Positions 16,799 to 25,372 of a stretch of 33,573 bases of DNA are shown piece after piece. Source of the stretch: Mesorhizobium sp. Root552 (GTDB taxonomy: Bacteria; Pseudomonadota; Alphaproteobacteria; Rhizobiales; Rhizobiaceae). The stretch is taken from assembly GCF_001427285.1 (NCBI RefSeq), contig NZ_LMFV01000017.1:37232-70804 (forward strand), in the 5' to 3' direction. The notes beneath the pieces are model-generated. The model saw nothing but the letters and a program-made list of their open reading frames with translations, was not told the DNA's origin and did not search any database. Position numbers and translations under genes: made by a program. Position 1 is the first letter of the stretch. Each line of letters starts with the position of its first letter.

Positions 16799-17761
16799 AT
16801 GGGAGGCTTTTCGGCGATCTATGTGGTTTATGCCACGGCGGCACTGGCGGGCATCATGATCGCCGAGGCGTGCTACTTGCTTTTTGCCGGAAGGGCGGAC
16901 AAGCGCACGGCTATCAATCGGCGCATGAAGCTTCAATCGGGAAAGGTTAGCCAGGAACAGGTGCTGATCCAACTGCGCAAGGAGCGCGGCATCGATGGCG
17001 GCGCTTCGCTGTTTTCGCCGGCAAGGTTTCGCGTGCTGCGTATCCAGTCCGGTCTGCGCATGCCGCCGCGCAAATTCCTGTCCATCACTTCAGCCATCGC
17101 TTTCGGAATTGCTGCAATCGCGCTCCTGAAAGGGTTGTCGCTTCTGGGTTGTCTCTGCCTGTTCCTGGTAACTTCGGTAGCCATTCCGATCATGGCGTTG
17201 CGATCCCTGCGCAAGCGCCGCTTGAAGCGGTTCGGCATCCAATTGCCTGAGGCGCTTGAGCTTATTACGCGCGGCTTGAAGGCTGGCCATCCCGTACCCG
17301 TGGCCATTTCAATGGTGGCGCGGGAAATGCCCGATCCAATTGGCACGGAGTTCGGCGTCATCGCTGACGAGGTGACATTCGGCTCAGACCTTGTTTCGGC
17401 GCTGAATGCGCTTTTCGATCGAGTCGGTCACGAAGATCTGCCGCTTTTCGTAACGGCGGTGGCCATCCAGAGCAGTTCCGGCGGAAATCTGCGCGAGATC
17501 CTCGATGGACTTTCCGCGACCATTCGAGAACGCGGCAAATTGCGCCGGAAGGTGCGCGCCATTTCGACTGAAGGCCGCATGTCGGCTTACATCTTGACGG
17601 CGGTGCCGGCCCTTTTGTTCGCCAGCATCATGGTGATGATGCCGGAATTCTATCGAGACGTCTGGGATGAGCCCATGACCTGGTACCTGATTGGCGGTGC
17701 CGTCTGCTGGCTGATGCTGGGCAATGCCATGATGTTCAAAATGTCTAACTTCAAGTTCTGA
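16799..17761 (+). CDS. tadB: Flp pilus assembly inner-membrane protein TadB
   Basis: A 320-residue polytopic type II secretion F-domain protein that forms the pilus platform with TadC. Membrane segments at about 6-28 (YVVYATAALAGIMIAEACYL), 97-135 (two close helices), 259-284 (YILTAVPALLFASIMVMM) and 297-316. The cytosolic T2SSF domain runs about 155-250, with LPEALELITRGLKAGHPVPV and the GNLREILDGLSATIRERGKL block. ATG at 16799 (MGGFSAIYV) follows AGGAG at 16787-16791; the longer open frame from 16616 overlaps cpaF and is rejected. Four bases separate it from the cpaF stop. Confidence 0.93.
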   Translation: MGGFSAIYVVYATAALAGIMIAEACYLLFAGRADKRTAINRRMKLQSGKVSQEQVLIQLRKERGIDGGASLFSPARFRVLRIQSGLRMPPRKFLSITSAIAFGIAAIALLKGLSLLGCLCLFLVTSVAIPIMALRSLRKRRLKRFGIQLPEALELITRGLKAGHPVPVAISMVAREMPDPIGTEFGVIADEVTFGSDLVSALNALFDRVGHEDLPLFVTAVAIQSSSGGNLREILDGLSATIRERGKLRRKVRAISTEGRMSAYILTAVPALLFASIMVMMPEFYRDVWDEPMTWYLIGGAVCWLMLGNAMMFKMSNFKF

Positions 17762-17762
17762 G

Positions 17763-18725
17763 ATGGAAGGTTTCCTCCAGCTCCTTGCCTCCCTGAGACC
17801 GGCATCCTTGATGCCGGTGGCGGCCCTGCTCCTTCTTGTGGGCGGCGGAGCGGTGGTGTGGCCATTGGTAGCTTCGAAGGGAAATCGCGACGACGTCAAA
17901 CGCAGGCTGCGTGTAGAGGAAAGTACTCCTAAGCAGACTAGCCAAGCTGCTCCAAAAAGAAACACGAATGCAGTGCGGGAAAAAGCGGTACGCACGGCGC
18001 AGGAATTCTATGCCCGCAGCGATCCGGAAAATGTTGCTCGCCTGCGCATGCGGCTCATACAGGCTGGCTACATGGATCCGCGTTCCGTCGGCATGTTCTT
18101 TCTGATCCGCTTCTGCGGTTTTATTGGCGCGGCGTTGGCCGCATTCATATTCAACGAATGGCTGGCGAACGCCGATTCGACTGCCACCAGCCGATGGGCG
18201 TTGGTCATAATGTCGGGTGCGGCGGGATATTTCCTGCCGGGTTTGGTGCTCGGCCAGAAAATTCGCGAGCGCTCGCGCGAGTACCGGAACGGGTTTCCGG
18301 ATTTTATGGACCTCATGATCGTCTGTTCTGACGCCGGCATGAGCATGGAAGCGGGGATCGAACGGGTGTCTCGCGAGCTTGCCAAGACGTATCCTTCGCT
18401 AAGCCAGAATCTCCAGCTCGTTTCACTGGAACTGCGCGCAGGGCGCAGTCTTGACGACGCGCTGAAGGCGCTGTCAGACAGGCTGAGCCTGGATGAGGTG
18501 CGCTCTTTCGCTACCTTGCTGCAACAGTCAAAGGAACTGGGAACCAGCCTCTCGGGCGCGCTCCGGGTATTCTCGGACGAAATGCGTCACAAGCGCATGT
18601 CGCTGGCCGAAGAAAAGGCGCATGCGCTGCCGGCCAAGATGTCGGTTCCGGTCACCGTGTGCATCCTGCCGGTCGTGCTGATGATCGCAATCATCCCAAT
18701 CATCGTGAAGATGACGTCGCAGTAG
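17763..18725 (+). CDS. tadC: Flp pilus assembly inner-membrane protein TadC
   Basis: A 320-residue second T2SSF-domain platform protein. Membrane spans about 15-37, 112-136, 142-162 and 296-318. The T2SSF domain is about 180-285 with FPDFMDLMIVCSDAGMSMEA, LELRAGRSLDDALKALSDRL and LLQQSKELGTSLSGALRVFS. ATG at 17763 directly follows the tadB stop (one base between), so it is translationally coupled. It is the last gene of the tight cpaB-tadC run; tadE/F/G do not follow. Confidence 0.93.
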   Translation: MEGFLQLLASLRPASLMPVAALLLLVGGGAVVWPLVASKGNRDDVKRRLRVEESTPKQTSQAAPKRNTNAVREKAVRTAQEFYARSDPENVARLRMRLIQAGYMDPRSVGMFFLIRFCGFIGAALAAFIFNEWLANADSTATSRWALVIMSGAAGYFLPGLVLGQKIRERSREYRNGFPDFMDLMIVCSDAGMSMEAGIERVSRELAKTYPSLSQNLQLVSLELRAGRSLDDALKALSDRLSLDEVRSFATLLQQSKELGTSLSGALRVFSDEMRHKRMSLAEEKAHALPAKMSVPVTVCILPVVLMIAIIPIIVKMTSQ

Positions 18726-18746
18726 GCTGGGTGGTTAACGCACGCT

Positions 18747-18773
18747 TTGCGCCGCGCTTCAATCTGCGCGCAA
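18747..18773 (+). terminator. Possible terminator after tadC
   Basis: Imperfect hairpin: TTGCGC (18747-18752) pairs with GCGCAA (18768-18773), with GC/GC continuing inside after a one-base bulge. It is followed by ATTT only. It sits 21 bases after the tadC stop and would end the pilus operon before the separately started tadD. The short T tract makes this tentative. Confidence 0.35.
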
Positions 18774-18853
18774 TTTGGCACCGAAGTTTAATTGCTCGCC
18801 TCTAATATAAAACACGAAAACGACCCGTTGAAGCGGGCGACTGGGGCAGGGGC

Positions 18854-19324
18854 ATGCGTTACGGACTTTTCATGGCAACGGCTGCGATGGTTGCTGCCAT
18901 CGCACTGGCAGGCTGCACGACAACTTCCGTAGACACGACGAAGACTACTGCGATCGACGCTACGCCTGAAAGCGTAGAGGTGTCCGATCTTGCATCTGGT
19001 AAGGCGCAGTTCCGCGATGGCAACTACGGACTTGCAGAAAAGCATTTCCGCAAGGCGGTGGAACTGCAGGCTGACAACGCAGAGGCCTGGATGGGGCTTG
19101 CCGCGTCATATGATCAGCTTGGCCGCTTCGACTTCGCTGACCGTGCCTATGACCAACTCTTGAAAGTGGCAGGTCGCAAGGCTCAGGTCGTCAACAATAT
19201 GGGCTATTCGCAACTGTTGCGCGGCAACAAGAAGAAGGCGAGGTCGCTCTTCCTCGAGGCGCGCAAAGCCATGGTTGACACCACGGTGGTCGATGCCAAC
19301 CTGGCGCTGCTCGACAAGGCATAA
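18854..19324 (+). CDS. tadD: TPR-repeat lipoprotein, TadD-like pilus assembly protein
   Basis: A 156-residue lipoprotein with lipobox LAGC (Cys21) after a hydrophobic signal, then TPR helices from about 48 to 140: AQFRDGNYGLAEKHFRKAVE, AEAWMGLAASYDQLGRFDFA and VNNMGYSQLLRGNKKKARSL. TadD proteins are outer-membrane-linked pilotin-like factors of the Tad pilus; most are longer, so this is a compact form. Start ATG at 18854 follows GGGGCAGGGGC. It lies 128 bases after tadC and ends at a strong terminator. Context supports the pilus role. Confidence 0.85.
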   Translation: MRYGLFMATAAMVAAIALAGCTTTSVDTTKTTAIDATPESVEVSDLASGKAQFRDGNYGLAEKHFRKAVELQADNAEAWMGLAASYDQLGRFDFADRAYDQLLKVAGRKAQVVNNMGYSQLLRGNKKKARSLFLEARKAMVDTTVVDANLALLDKA

Positions 19325-19340
19325 ATCGCGGGGGCGAACG

Positions 19341-19371
19341 AAAAAGGCCGGCGCATGACGCCGGCCTTTTT
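19341..19371. terminator. Strong bidirectional terminator between tadD and gcvP
   Basis: Perfect 13-bp stem AAAAAGGCCGGCG (19341-19353) with CGCCGGCCTTTTT (19359-19371) and the 5-base loop CATGA. Flanking A and T runs give a U tract on both strands. It lies between the convergent tadD (ends 19324) and gcvP (ends 19375). Confidence 0.93.
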
Positions 19372-19374
19372 CAT

Positions 19375-22182
19375 TTATTCGGCTGCGCCGAGATATTCCG
19401 CAACCGGCGGGCAGGAGCAGACGAGATTGCGGTCGCCCGCAACGTTGTCGATACGTGAGACCGGTGGCCAGTACTTGGCGCCGGTGTCGGCATCTCCAGC
19501 GGGGAAGGCCGCCTCAAGGCGCGAATAGGAATGCTTCCAATCCCCGGCCAGCGCCTCGGCTGCCGTGTGGGGAGCGTTGACCAAGGGGTTGTCGTCCTTG
19601 GGCCAGATGCCCTTTTCCACTTTCTCAGCTTCGCAGGCTATCGCGATCAATGCCTCGCAAAGCCGGTCCACTTCGCGCTTCGGTTCGGATTCCGTTGGCT
19701 CCACCATCAAGGTTCCTGCTACCGGGAATGACATCGTTGGTGCATGGAATCCGTAGTCGATCAGCCGCTTGGCGATGTCGTCTACGGTAATGCCTGAGCT
19801 TTCTTTCAACACGCGGGTGTCGAGAATGCACTCATGCGCCACGCGTCCGCTCCGGCCCCGATAAAGGACCGAGTAGTGGTTACCCAAACGCGCCACCAGA
19901 TAGTTGGCGGACAGGATCGCCACTTCGGTTGCCTGCTTCAGCCCGGCGGGACCCATCATGCGGATGTACATCCAGGTGATTGGCAAGATGGAGGCGCTGC
20001 CGAATGGTGCGGCAGCCACGGCATGGGCCGAACCTTCGCTCACGTGTCCAGGGAGGTAAGGTGCAAGGTGCGCCTTGACGCCAATCGGGCCTATGCCAGG
20101 GCCACCGCCACCATGCGGGATGCAGAAGGTCTTGTGCAGGTTCATGTGGCAGACGTCCGCGCCGATGTCGCCCGGACGTGAAAGGCCGACCAGTGCGTTG
20201 AGGTTGGCGCCATCGAAATACACCTGGCCACCATGTTCGTGCACGATGGCGCAGATGTCCTTGGCGCCTTCCTCGAACACCCCGTGCGTCGAGGGGTAGG
20301 TGAACATCAACGCTGCCAGATTGGCCGCGTTGGCCGCAGCCTTGGCTTTCAGGTCCTCGATGTCGATATTGCCGTCTTCGGTGCAGCGAACCACTACCAC
20401 GGACATGCCCGCCATCGCCGCACTGGCCGGATTGGTGCCATGTGCCGAGAAGGGAATCAGGCAGATGTTGCGGTGCCCTTCATTGCGCGAAAGGTGATAG
20501 CCGCGAATGGCAAGCAGGCCAGCATATTCGCCCTGGCTGCCGGCATTCGGCTGCAATGTCACGGCGTCGAAACCGGTGATCTCGCACAGCCACCCTTCTA
20601 GCTGCCCGATCATCTCGCGATAGCCGGTCGAATGCGCCTTCGGTGCGAACGGGTGCAGGTTCGCGACACTCGGCCAGCTGACCGGCATCATTTCAGCGGC
20701 TGCGTTAAGCTTCATGGTGCAGGAGCCGAGCGGGATCATTGCGCGGTCAAGCGCCAGATCCTTGTCGGCGAGCCTGCGCAGGAAACGCATCATGTCGGTT
20801 TCCGAGCGGTTTTCATGGAATACCGGCTGGCTCATAAATTCCTTGCCACGCGGCTTTCCGGGCATCGTACTCGTCGGCTTGCCGGCCTTGGCGCCGAACA
20901 GCGCGGCGATGGCAGTCACGTCGGCTTCGCTCGAGGTTTCATCGAAGCTGATGCCTACGTGGTCTGCATCGAGAACGCGCAACAGGCGTCCAACCTTTTC
21001 GGCCTGCTTCGCGATTTCCGAAGCCTTGCCTTTGGCTTCAACCGTCACTGTGTCGAATCGGTTTTCGCCCAGAATATTTGCGCCGGCGGCTTTCAGGCCA
21101 TCTGCAAGACTTGCAGTCAGGGCATGGATACGGCTCGCGATGCCCTGCAGGCCTGCCGGGCCGTGCCAGATTGCGTATGCGGCAGCCATGTTGGCAAGAA
21201 GTGCTTGCGCGGTGCAGATGTTCGAAGTCGCCTTGTCGCGACGGATATGCTGCTCGCGCGTTTGAAGTGCCAGCCTGTAGCCTGGGCGGCCATGGGCGTC
21301 GACCGACTGGCCGACCAGTCGCCCGGGAATGAGTCGTGTCAGCCGGTCGGAGACGGCGAGGTAGGCAGCATGCGGGCCGCCGAAGCCCATCGGAACACCA
21401 AAGCGCTGCATCGAACCAACGACGATATCGGCTCCTTGTTTGCCGGGCGCTTCCACGAGCGTAAGCGCCAACGGGTCCGCCACGGCAATGACAAGCGCAC
21501 CGGCTGCCGTCGCCTTGTCCACTATATCCGAGTAGTCGCCAAAGACACCGAACGTGTCCGGCCAGGGAACAACGACCGCAGCCGTCTGGTCGTCGGCTTT
21601 GTCCCCTTCCACCTTGATGCCCAGCGGTTCGGCTCGCGTCTTCACGACGTCCAGAACCTGCGGATGCAGCGATCCTGCGACGATGATGTTAGGTCGCTTG
21701 CCATAGTGGAAACGCCAAGCGATGCCGACGGCCTCGGCTACAGCGGTTGCCTCATCCAAAAGCGACGCGGATGCCACTGGAAGGCCGGTGAGCTCCGTCA
21801 CCAGTGTCTGGAAGTGGAAAAGAAGTTCCAGTCGTCCTTGGCTGATCTCTGCCTGATAGGGCGTATAGGCCGTATACCAGGCGGGGTTCTCGAACAGGTT
21901 GCGCTGGATCACCGGCGGCACGTTGACGCCGTGATAACCGGTGCCGATGAAGCTCTTGAGTACGGTATTCTTCGCCATTATCGCTGAAAGCTCGGCCAGC
22001 GCTTCGGCCTCGCTTGCTGGGGCGGGGAGGTTGAGCGGGCGCTCTAGCCTGATCGAGTTTGGCACCGCCTGGCTGATCAGCGTTTCGATTGATGGAACGC
22101 CGATTACAGCCAGCATGGCGCGAGTATCGTCTGGGCCCGGCCCTATGTGACGGGCCGTGAAAGGGTAAGGTGCCGTTGTCAT
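19375..22182 (-). CDS. gcvP: Glycine dehydrogenase (decarboxylating), P protein
   Basis: A 935-residue single-chain P protein, the PLP enzyme that decarboxylates glycine and passes the aminomethyl group to lipoyl-GcvH. The N-terminal half carries RHIGPGPDD and [16 protein letters not shown]; the C-terminal half carries [15 protein letters not shown] (484-498) and [18 protein letters not shown]. The PLP-binding segment is [19 protein letters not shown] with Lys684. The fused form is usual in rhizobia (other bacteria split it in two). ATG at 22182 lies 11 bases after the gcvH stop. Third gene of gcvTHP under the glycine riboswitch. Confidence 0.97.
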   Translation of the reverse strand: MTTAPYPFTARHIGPGPDDTRAMLAVIGVPSIETLISQAVPNSIRLERPLNLPAPASEAEALAELSAIMAKNTVLKSFIGTGYHGVNVPPVIQRNLFENPAWYTAYTPYQAEISQGRLELLFHFQTLVTELTGLPVASASLLDEATAVAEAVGIAWRFHYGKRPNIIVAGSLHPQVLDVVKTRAEPLGIKVEGDKADDQTAAVVVPWPDTFGVFGDYSDIVDKATAAGALVIAVADPLALTLVEAPGKQGADIVVGSMQRFGVPMGFGGPHAAYLAVSDRLTRLIPGRLVGQSVDAHGRPGYRLALQTREQHIRRDKATSNICTAQALLANMAAAYAIWHGPAGLQGIASRIHALTASLADGLKAAGANILGENRFDTVTVEAKGKASEIAKQAEKVGRLLRVLDADHVGISFDETSSEADVTAIAALFGAKAGKPTSTMPGKPRGKEFMSQPVFHENRSETDMMRFLRRLADKDLALDRAMIPLGSCTMKLNAAAEMMPVSWPSVANLHPFAPKAHSTGYREMIGQLEGWLCEITGFDAVTLQPNAGSQGEYAGLLAIRGYHLSRNEGHRNICLIPFSAHGTNPASAAMAGMSVVVVRCTEDGNIDIEDLKAKAAANAANLAALMFTYPSTHGVFEEGAKDICAIVHEHGGQVYFDGANLNALVGLSRPGDIGADVCHMNLHKTFCIPHGGGGPGIGPIGVKAHLAPYLPGHVSEGSAHAVAAAPFGSASILPITWMYIRMMGPAGLKQATEVAILSANYLVARLGNHYSVLYRGRSGRVAHECILDTRVLKESSGITVDDIAKRLIDYGFHAPTMSFPVAGTLMVEPTESEPKREVDRLCEALIAIACEAEKVEKGIWPKDDNPLVNAPHTAAEALAGDWKHSYSRLEAAFPAGDADTGAKYWPPVSRIDNVAGDRNLVCSCPPVAEYLGAAE

Positions 22183-22193
22183 ATTGCCACCAT

Positions 22194-22562
22194 TCAGCCG
22201 ATATGGGCCTTGTACGCGGCCTCATTCATGAGGCCGTCGAGCTGGCTCTTGTCGGAAAGTTTCATTTTCCAAAGCCAACCGTCGCCGGTGGCAGCCGAAT
22301 TAACGAGAGCCGGGTCGGAACTCAGCGTTTCGTTTGCCTCGGTCACTTCACCGTCGGCAGGTGCATAGACGTCGGATGCCGCCTTGACCGATTCGACGAC
22401 GACTGCCGTGTCGCCCTTGGTGAGGCCTTTGCCGACCTGAGGGATTTCGACGAAAACGATATCGCCGAGTTGTTCCTGTGCGTAGTCGGTGATGCCGACC
22501 GTCGCCATGTCTCCTTCAACGTGGAGCCATTCGTGGTCTTCGGTAAAATACGTCGTTGCCAT
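22194..22562 (-). CDS. gcvH: Glycine cleavage system H protein
   Basis: A 122-residue lipoyl carrier that shuttles the aminomethyl group between P, T and L proteins. It starts [17 protein letters not shown], and the lipoylation site is [20 protein letters not shown] with Lys60. It ends in the usual [16 protein letters not shown] tail. ATG at 22562 lies 6 bases after the gcvT stop and 11 bases before gcvP begins, the middle of a tight operon. Confidence 0.97.
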   Translation of the reverse strand: MATTYFTEDHEWLHVEGDMATVGITDYAQEQLGDIVFVEIPQVGKGLTKGDTAVVVESVKAASDVYAPADGEVTEANETLSSDPALVNSAATGDGWLWKMKLSDKSQLDGLMNEAAYKAHIG

Positions 22563-22568
22563 GAGGAT

Positions 22569-23669
22569 TTATCCTTTGCGGTAGCGATGAGGAACAAACG
22601 GAAGGGAATGGACGGTGAGCGGCACCTTGGCGCCGCGCACATCTGCAAAAACTTGGGTGCCATTCGCGGCAAGCGGCGCAGTGACATAGCCCATTGCAAC
22701 CGGAAATCCGGTCGAAGGGCCGAAGCCACCGGACGTAACCTGTCCGGCGGCATTGCCCCCGGCATCTACCAGTGCCGCCCCCGCTCGCACTGGCTGCCGG
22801 CCCTCTGCTTTCAGGCCGACCCGCTTCCGAAGCGGGCCGTTGGCCAAAATCGCACGCAGCGCATCCGCGCCAACGAATTTGCCGGAGGCCCGTATCTCTT
22901 TTGGAATGGCCCACATCAAACCGGCGTCAACGGGATTGGTATCGGGCGTAATGTCATTGCCATGCAGGCAAAGCCCGGCTTCGAGACGCAGGCTGTCCCG
23001 CGCAGCTAGGCCAACCCACATCACGCGATCGTCTTCAAGCAGCTTGCCTACAAGCTCACGCGCATCTTTTTCCGGCAGCCCAACCTCGAATCCATCCTCG
23101 CCAGTGTAGCCGGAGCGGGTCATGAACCAATTCTCGCGCGGTTCGATGCCATGCATGAACAAAAGCGAGCCGGTTTCGATGCCTGCGCGTGATAGCGCAG
23201 CCCACGCATCGGGACCCTGGAGCGCAAGAAAGACACGATCCAGGGGATCGATCTCGACTGCAAAACCTTTGGCCATGTTCCGCAAATGCGCCTCATCCTC
23301 TGAGGCATTGCCGGCGTTCGCCACCACCATGAAGCGGTCGTCGCCGAGGCGTGTGACGATGAGGTCGTCGATGATGCCTGCGGCTTCGTTGAGCAACAGC
23401 GTATATTTCGATTGCGAGATTGCGAGCGAGCCCGCATCGAGTGGGCAAGCCTTGTTCAGCAAGGCCGAAGTGTCCTTGCCCGATATCTCGAACAGCTTCA
23501 TGTGCGAAATATCGAACAGACCTGCATGTTCGCGCGTATGCAGGTGTTCCTTCATGACGCCTGCCGGGTAGGTCAGCGGCATGTTCCAGCCTGCAAAGGC
23601 GCCAAAGCGCGCTCCGGCCTGATTGTGCAAGTTTTCGAGGGGTAGGTATCTTATTTCATCGCCTGCCAT
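22569..23669 (-). CDS. gcvT: Aminomethyltransferase (glycine cleavage T protein)
   Basis: A 366-residue tetrahydrofolate-dependent T protein that releases ammonia and makes 5,10-methylene-THF. Blocks seen: GARFGAFAGWNMPLTYPAGV, EHAGLFDISHMKLFEISG, YTLLLNEAAGIIDDLIVTRL, the folate-site region TRSGYTGEDGFEVGLPEKDA, RDSLRLEAGLCLHGNDITPD and the C-terminal barrel with GYVTAPLAANGTQVFADVRG. It is full length. First gene of the operon; its leader carries the tandem glycine riboswitch about 55 bases upstream of the ATG at 23669. Confidence 0.96.
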   Translation of the reverse strand: MAGDEIRYLPLENLHNQAGARFGAFAGWNMPLTYPAGVMKEHLHTREHAGLFDISHMKLFEISGKDTSALLNKACPLDAGSLAISQSKYTLLLNEAAGIIDDLIVTRLGDDRFMVVANAGNASEDEAHLRNMAKGFAVEIDPLDRVFLALQGPDAWAALSRAGIETGSLLFMHGIEPRENWFMTRSGYTGEDGFEVGLPEKDARELVGKLLEDDRVMWVGLAARDSLRLEAGLCLHGNDITPDTNPVDAGLMWAIPKEIRASGKFVGADALRAILANGPLRKRVGLKAEGRQPVRAGAALVDAGGNAAGQVTSGGFGPSTGFPVAMGYVTAPLAANGTQVFADVRGAKVPLTVHSLPFVPHRYRKG

Positions 23670-23721
23670 GACTTCTCCAGAAAAACACGAAATCGACCGC
23701 GACGTGCGGCCAGTCCGTGCC

Positions 23722-23903
23722 CCTCTGTCTGAAGCCTGAGAGACTCGCGCAACCGGAACTCTGTCGGTTGTGCTTACACCTTCGGCGCGGGGGGTTCGAA
23801 GCCCCGACTTTCCAGAGTGTCGTTCTGCCTACGGTTCTTTTGCCTGAGAGATTTCGGGCGATTTCCCCTTCGGCGGCAGCTTTCGCTGCTCTCTCCCGCA
23901 AAC
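23722..23903 (-). promoter_or_regulatory. Tandem (two-aptamer) glycine riboswitch of gcvTHP
   Basis: On the minus strand, aptamer 1 (about 23838-23903) has GCGGGAGAGAGC, the GCCGCCGAAGGGG core and CTCTCAGGCAAAAGAACCG. A short linker follows, then aptamer 2 (about 23722-23826) with GACACTCTGGAAAGTCGGGG, GCGCCGAAGGTGTAAG and AGTCTCTCAGGC. The two GCCGAAGG and two CTCTCAGGC blocks are the conserved glycine aptamer features. It is placed in the gcvT leader, where glycine binding is known to turn expression on. Confidence 0.95.
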
Positions 23904-23934
23904 AGTTGAGGCCAATCAGCCTCCGACGCGTGAG

Positions 23935-23963
23935 TCCATAGCCTAGTCCCGACGACTTGTCAC
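23935..23963 (-). promoter_or_regulatory. Candidate promoter of the gcv operon
   Basis: On the minus strand GTGACA (23958-23963) and TATGGA (23935-23940) are separated by exactly 17 bases, a fair sigma-70-type pair. It would start transcription near 23928, about 25 bases before the first glycine aptamer. It is the best match I see in the 103 bases between the regulator gene and the riboswitch; no experimental support. Confidence 0.4.
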
Positions 23964-23984
23964 CTATGGGCGACAAGTTGTCGG
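23949..23984. promoter_or_regulatory. 13-bp inverted repeat over the gcv promoter (operator or terminator)
   Basis: CCGACGACTTGTC (23949-23961) pairs with GACAAGTTGTCGG (23972-23984), 12 Watson-Crick pairs and one G-T, with a 10-base gap. No T run follows on either strand, so it is not a classic terminator of the regulator gene that stops at 24007. It overlaps the candidate -35 box, which suits an operator for a dimeric repressor or activator. Confidence 0.45.
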
Positions 23985-24006
23985 CAATCTATTTTGTCCA
24001 AGCGTA

Positions 24007-24399
24007 TTAGGAAAATTCCTGCGTAGTATTGGCGCGCTCGTCGAGTTTGTTGCGCAATTCTCCGATCAAGTGACCGGTCTCGGCATGCAGGAGTTTCAAT
24101 TTTTCAAATTTGACCTCGATTTCGGTATCGAAACTGTTTCCAGTCGTTGACGGGCCGAGGCCGATCCCATGCAGCAACCATGACAGGCTGACGCCAAGCA
24201 GTCCTGCAGTTCTGTTGAGATGGTGGGAGCCGGGAATGGAACGGTCACGCTCCCATGCCTTTACGGTAGCAAGTTGGACCCCCAATCGCCAAGCCAAATC
24301 CCTTGCGCTTAGTTCGCTTGCGTCAAGGGCTCGGGAAAAACGCCCGCCAAACGTATCTTCATCCGGCTGTTGTTCGAAAATCATCTTGGTGTTGGACAC
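24007..24399 (-). CDS. XRE-family helix-turn-helix transcriptional regulator
   Basis: A 130-residue DNA-binding protein. The HTH (about 27-78) reads LDASELSARDLAWRLGVQLA, TVKAWERDRSIPG, then HHLNRTAGLLGVSLSWLLHG, the usual five-helix XRE/Cro pattern. A charged helix at 95-120 (EVKFEKLKLLHAETGHLIGE) may be a dimer coiled coil. The GTG at 24399 is chosen because a perfect AGGAGGT sits 7 bases upstream; an ATG at 24384 and the open frame to 24561 are alternatives. It lies directly upstream of the gcv leader on the same strand, so it may act on gcv, but the target is unknown. Confidence 0.8.
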   Translation of the reverse strand: MSNTKMIFEQQPDEDTFGGRFSRALDASELSARDLAWRLGVQLATVKAWERDRSIPGSHHLNRTAGLLGVSLSWLLHGIGLGPSTTGNSFDTEIEVKFEKLKLLHAETGHLIGELRNKLDERANTTQEFS

Positions 24400-24406
24400 C
24401 CTTCCC

Positions 24407-24413
24407 ACCTCCT
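24407..24413 (-). promoter_or_regulatory. Ribosome binding site deciding the GTG start of the XRE regulator
   Basis: AGGAGGT on the minus strand, full complement to the 16S 3' end, 7 bases before the GTG at 24399. This argues against the longer open frame starting at 24561 and against the ATG at 24384, which would be 22 bases away. Confidence 0.7.
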
Positions 24414-24579
24414 GTTCTGGCTTCTGGAAATGCGCGGCGATCAATGCCGCATGACGGGGGAAGAATGGGCAAAGGACATGCCTGAAACAACCCTTCAAGG
24501 CCGTCTTTGTCCTAATGGGTTGAAATAAAACGAGGAAAATGCAGCTGAGTTTTGAATTCAAACGGTTGGTGGGCCTTTA

Positions 24580-25371
24580 TCAAATACCTCCGTACCAATC
24601 GTAGCCGTAGTCTTCCCAATATCCGCCCCGCCCGCCTCCGATCGACGAGAACGACGATACCAATTCGATCTTGTGGATGTATTTTGGCATCTTGTAGCCG
24701 AGTTGCCGTTCCACGCGCACACGCAATGGCGCGCCATTTTCGACCGGCAGCGGCTTTCCGTTGAGGCCATAGGCAAGAATGGTTTGCGGGTGCCGGGCAT
24801 CGACCAGATCAATCGACCCATAGTACTTGATCTCGCCGGACAGGCTGCGATCTATGGTGTCGAGGCAGTGAAACACCACATACCGCGCCTCCGGTTTGAC
24901 CACCGCTTGGTCCAGCACGAGCGCGAGGGGCGCGCCGGTCCACTTGGCAATGCAACTCCATCCCTCAACACAGTCATGGCGCGTGATCTGGGTGCGGCTG
25001 GGCATGGCGAAGATCTGCTCTCGCGTGAGCGATAGCGGTTTCTCCACCAAGCCGCTCACCTCCAGACGCCAATCGGCAAAATCCTTGGCCATGAGGCCTT
25101 TGTAGAACTCGTCGTCCGGGGCGGTAACGCCGTTGGGCCGCATAGGCTGGCGGATGTCGGCCTCGGTGAATTCCTGCGCAAGGGCATCGCGTCCGGCAAG
25201 CAGGCGTTGCGCGTGCAAGGTCAGATCGTTGGCGTTCTCGAGAAAGCTGCGCAGAGGTGCGCCGATACGAAGCTGGCTGTCGAAGACATCGCATCCTGTC
25301 AGTGCGATGCCGGAGGCGCCGAGGCTAGCAGCAGTAAGGAATTTGCGCCGATTGAGCATGATTTTGGCCAT
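24580..25371 (-). CDS. Molybdopterin-dependent oxidoreductase (sulfite oxidase fold), Tat-exported
   Basis: A 263-residue protein of the sulfite oxidase/YedY-like family (COG2041 type), a periplasmic Mo-enzyme. The Tat motif NRRKFLTAAS at 7-16 is followed by a lipobox-like LTGC (24-27), suggesting a Tat-exported lipoprotein. The molybdenum ligand is likely Cys134 in RHDCVEGWSC. Further blocks are WTGAPLALVLDQAV, YGLNGKPLPVENGAPLRV and GYKMPKYIHKIEL, with the end YWEDYGYDWYGGI. It is shorter than MsrP and its substrate is unknown. ATG at 25371 follows the cytochrome b gene after one base, so the two form a unit in which the cytochrome b likely supplies or takes electrons. Confidence 0.87.
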   Translation of the reverse strand: MAKIMLNRRKFLTAASLGASGIALTGCDVFDSQLRIGAPLRSFLENANDLTLHAQRLLAGRDALAQEFTEADIRQPMRPNGVTAPDDEFYKGLMAKDFADWRLEVSGLVEKPLSLTREQIFAMPSRTQITRHDCVEGWSCIAKWTGAPLALVLDQAVVKPEARYVVFHCLDTIDRSLSGEIKYYGSIDLVDARHPQTILAYGLNGKPLPVENGAPLRVRVERQLGYKMPKYIHKIELVSSFSSIGGGRGGYWEDYGYDWYGGI

Positions 25372-25372
25372 C

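Noticed and set aside
20632..21987. 451-codon plus-strand open frame opposite gcvP
   Set aside because: It mirrors gcvP, whose catalytic motifs are all intact; long antisense frames are usual in GC-rich genes. The translation has no recognisable domain.
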